Part shown: piece after piece, positions 62,084-64,000 of the stretch
Layout of the letters: each line of letters opens with the position of its first letter
Position numbering within the stretch: position 1 is the first letter of the stretch
DNA from: Pseudoalteromonas sp. OOF1S-7
Lineage (GTDB): Bacteria; Pseudomonadota; Gammaproteobacteria; Enterobacterales; Alteromonadaceae
Assembly: GCF_022347765.1 (NCBI RefSeq)
Contig: NZ_JAKRFZ010000014.1
Coordinates: 62,001 to 126,000, forward strand
Reading direction: 5' to 3'
DNA length: 64,000 nucleotides
Notes under the pieces: model-generated
What the model was told of the DNA's origin: nothing
Seen by the model: only the letters and a program-made list of their open reading frames with translations
Databases searched by the model: none
Translations under genes and position numbers: made by a program

Positions 62084-63307
62084 ATGTCCTTTGAATCTCT
62101 TGCCTTAGCGCCTGCCCTGTTGGAAGGGCTGCAGGCGCTAGACTTTACCGAGCCAACCGCTGTTCAGGCGCAAAGTATCCCCGTTATTCTGGCAGGTCAT
62201 GACCTGTTAGCGTGTGCACAAACAGGTACGGGTAAAACGGCTGCGTTTATGCTCCCTCTTATGACTCAGTTAATCGGACAACCAGGCTCGGGTGTGCGCG
62301 CTCTGATCCTGGCTCCGACCCGTGAACTGGCGCAGCAGGTGGCGCAGCATGCCAATGCTTACGCGGCTCGTACTGAGCTGGTCATTGTATGTTTGCACGG
62401 CGGAGCAAACATTGGCCCTCAGGAAAAAGCCCTGCGTGAAGGTGCAGACATTGTGGTGGCAACGCCAGGACGGTTGTTGGATCACCTGATCAAAGGCACT
62501 TTAAATCTATCCGCGATAGAGTACCTGGTGTTTGATGAAGCCGATCGAATGCTGGATATGGGCTTTATGGGCGAAATTCGTCGTATTATGCGTAAAATGC
62601 CAACCAGCCGACAAACGCTGCTATTTTCCGCGACGGTTGATGAAGCCATCTTTAGTCAGGTGAAAGACTGGCTGAAGGAGCCAAAACGGATCGGTATTGA
62701 AGTCCAAAATCAGGCAGCTGCCCGGGTTGAACAAATCTTCTATGCGGTCGATGAAGAACGTAAGCGTGAGTTGATAGCTCACCTGATAGGCAAGCAGAAC
62801 TGGCATCAGGTGCTCATCTTTACTCGTACCAAAAAGCAGGCCGATGAATATGCAAAAGAGCTGAACAAAGACGGCCTGAAAACCCAGGCGATCCACGGCG
62901 ACAAATCTCAGGGGGCGCGTAACAAGGCGCTGGCACAATTTAAGGACGGAGAAATACGTGTGCTGGTCGCCACCGACGTGGCGGCAAGAGGTATTGATAT
63001 TCAGCAACTCAATTATGTGATTAATGCGCAATTGCCCTACGTGGCAGAAGATTATGTCCATCGTATTGGGCGTACCGGTAGAGCCGGAGAAGCAGGGACA
63101 GCCATTTCCCTAGTCAGCATTGATGAGCAATGGTTACTGGAGGAGATTGAAGTGCTGCTGGATGAGCGTTTGACACCACAATGGCTAAGTGGCTACGAGC
63201 CTGACCTGACCCGGGAGCCTAAAAATGAGCGACAAAATTCGGCTAAATCTCGTCGTCAGCGCGATAAGAAGCGCGTACTGGGGCAACGCGCAAAGCGCAG
63301 ACGGTAA
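62084..63307 (+). CDS. rhlE: DEAD-box ATP-dependent RNA helicase, RhlE-like
   Basis: 407-residue RNA helicase. The Q-motif region, Walker A AQTGTGKT (about 47-54), PTRELAQQ, TPGRLLDHL, the DEAD box with DRMLDMGF, SAT, TRTKKQADE, ATDVAARGID and HRIGRTGR are all present in order. The C-terminal tail is strongly basic (RRQRDKKRVLGQRAKRRR) as in RhlE. The ATG at 62084 aligns with the family start MSFESL; an upstream ATG (62042) is not needed. The role is probably in ribosome assembly or mRNA turnover. Confidence 0.92.
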   Translation: MSFESLALAPALLEGLQALDFTEPTAVQAQSIPVILAGHDLLACAQTGTGKTAAFMLPLMTQLIGQPGSGVRALILAPTRELAQQVAQHANAYAARTELVIVCLHGGANIGPQEKALREGADIVVATPGRLLDHLIKGTLNLSAIEYLVFDEADRMLDMGFMGEIRRIMRKMPTSRQTLLFSATVDEAIFSQVKDWLKEPKRIGIEVQNQAAARVEQIFYAVDEERKRELIAHLIGKQNWHQVLIFTRTKKQADEYAKELNKDGLKTQAIHGDKSQGARNKALAQFKDGEIRVLVATDVAARGIDIQQLNYVINAQLPYVAEDYVHRIGRTGRAGEAGTAISLVSIDEQWLLEEIEVLLDERLTPQWLSGYEPDLTREPKNERQNSAKSRRQRDKKRVLGQRAKRRR

Positions 63308-63348
63308 CGTATAAGGTAACGCGTAATATCATTTGAAGAGGATTAATA

Positions 63349-63804
63349 ATGACGCAAGCACAGTGGCATATTCACCAGGGCAGTATTGACGATATGCTGG
63401 TGGTTGAGCAGCAGATCCCCGAGTTCTCAAACCCCAAGACCCGAGAGCAAATTCTTCAGAGGCTGGCGGGGCGCACTTACCTGGCGTTGATCGTCAGCTG
63501 CAATAGTCAGCCGGTTGCCTATAAGCTTGGTTATGAACAGGCCCCACAGCAGTTTTATAGCTGGCTGGGGGCCGTGATACCTGACTTTCGTGGTAAGGGG
63601 ATGGCGCGGGCGTTATTGCTTGAACAGGAGCACTGGTGTCGCGAGCAGGGCTTCAGTCACATTGAAGTTAAGACCATGAACCGTTTTAAAACCATGATGC
63701 AGATGCTGGTGAGTCATGACTATCACATAGCCGAGCTGACGCATCCGGCAACGCCGACAGATACGCTGCTGGATGTTCAGATCCGATTCCGTAAAGCGCT
63801 TTAA
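63349..63804 (+). CDS. GNAT-family N-acetyltransferase
   Basis: 151 residues with the acetyl-CoA binding loop LGAVIPDFRGKGMARALLLE (about residues 77-96, RGKGMA) and a C-terminal MLVSHDYHIAEL. It lies 41 bp after the RhlE-like gene in the same direction and may be cotranscribed. Its stop overlaps the convergent transporter stop by a few bases. Confidence 0.85.
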   Translation: MTQAQWHIHQGSIDDMLVVEQQIPEFSNPKTREQILQRLAGRTYLALIVSCNSQPVAYKLGYEQAPQQFYSWLGAVIPDFRGKGMARALLLEQEHWCREQGFSHIEVKTMNRFKTMMQMLVSHDYHIAELTHPATPTDTLLDVQIRFRKAL

Positions 63805-64000
63805 TGCTCACGCGCATCAAAGTATTGATTGAGCCCGAGTGCCGCAAAGATAATCGCACTGCCAAGTCCTAAACTGAACAGATCCGCAGTGCGATTCCAG
63901 ATCAGGATATTTACCAGGATCCCGGCCGGGATCAGTACATTGTTCATTACCGCCAGTGCCCCAACCGACACCTGGGTGACACCCTTGTTCCAGGCAAAAT
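63801..64000 (-). CDS. C-terminal part of an EamA/DMT-family transporter (cut by window edge)
   Basis: The minus strand is open from the right edge to TAA at 63801-63803, giving about 66 codons: FAWNKGVTQVSVGALAVMNN, a hydrophobic segment VLIPAGILVNILIW, then the final hydrophobic stretch and NQYFDAREH. The FAWNKGV...VSVGALAVMNN pattern is typical of the last helices of drug/metabolite transporter (EamA) proteins. The start lies outside the window, and the substrate is unknown. Confidence 0.7.
   Translation of the reverse strand, partial: FAWNKGVTQVSVGALAVMNNVLIPAGILVNILIWNRTADLFSLGLGSAIIFAALGLNQYFDAREH

Overview
The window looks like a chromosomal segment of a marine gammaproteobacterium of the Alteromonadales, most likely Pseudoalteromonas or a close relative. 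The basis is protein resemblance (RstA/RstB-like pair, MAKNLILW-type FtsH, UvrY, FeoAB, HelD, SdaC-like carrier) and conserved gene orders: pgi-zwf-pgl, rlmE-ftsH-folP-glmM-tpiA-secG-tRNA-Leu, and uvrY-uvrC-pgsA-tRNA(Gly/Cys/Leu). No database search was possible, so the genus is an inference. I see no phage, CRISPR array or complete insertion sequence.

Layout. 1-4.7 kb: sugar-phosphate entry genes pgi, zwf and pgl, with a sigma70 promoter, a HexR-type operator and other palindromes upstream. 4.7-9.4 kb (minus): an NSS amino-acid/Na+ symporter, an RstB/RstA-like two-component pair and a lipoprotein. 9.5-17.5 kb: a secreted serine hydrolase, yhbY, then rlmE, ftsH, folP, glmM, tpiA and secG, with a 224-bp MITE-like element between ftsH and folP. 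17.5-17.8 kb: two tRNA-Leu(GAG). 17.9-22.9 kb: helD, a RimK-like ATP-grasp ligase, a PspB-like membrane peptide, and queC/queE for queuosine precursor synthesis. 22.9-31.3 kb: AraC-GyrI regulator with a MATE pump, a periplasmic solute-binding-like protein, cysK, a DUF5916 outer-membrane-type protein and a dicarboxylate/amino-acid symporter. 31.5-34.6 kb: uvrY-uvrC-pgsA.

34.6-36.1 kb is the most unusual stretch. It is a tRNA array (Gly-Cys-Leu, Gly-Leu, Gly-Cys) in which every intact tRNA-Gly is preceded by one or three degenerate tRNA-Gly units of 82-84 bp, five in all. They keep the 5' acceptor/D-arm start and part of the anticodon arm but lack the T-arm and 3' acceptor strand. The array follows a sigma70 promoter with a GC-rich discriminator.

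36.2-44.6 kb (minus) is a compact seven-gene unit: HlyD/MacA-type adaptor, MacB-type ATPase, two FtsX-type permeases, an NtrC-type sigma54 activator, its histidine kinase and a lipoprotein. A sigma54 promoter-like sequence lies 42 bp upstream of the first gene. About 60-130 bp further upstream is a cluster of CGGACA repeats that looks like an enhancer, so the unit is probably an autoregulated efflux system. A second ABC system with an AttH-like lipoprotein (44.8-49.0 kb, plus strand) diverges from the same region.

49.2-64 kb: two small membrane proteins, Fur-box-preceded feoAB, a 1413-residue SNF2-family ATPase with a perfect palindrome next to its start codon, GNAT acetyltransferases, an AraC regulator, a receiver-GGDEF diguanylate cyclase, an SdaC-like serine transporter, an RhlE-like DEAD-box helicase, and the C-terminal end of a DMT/EamA transporter cut by the right edge.
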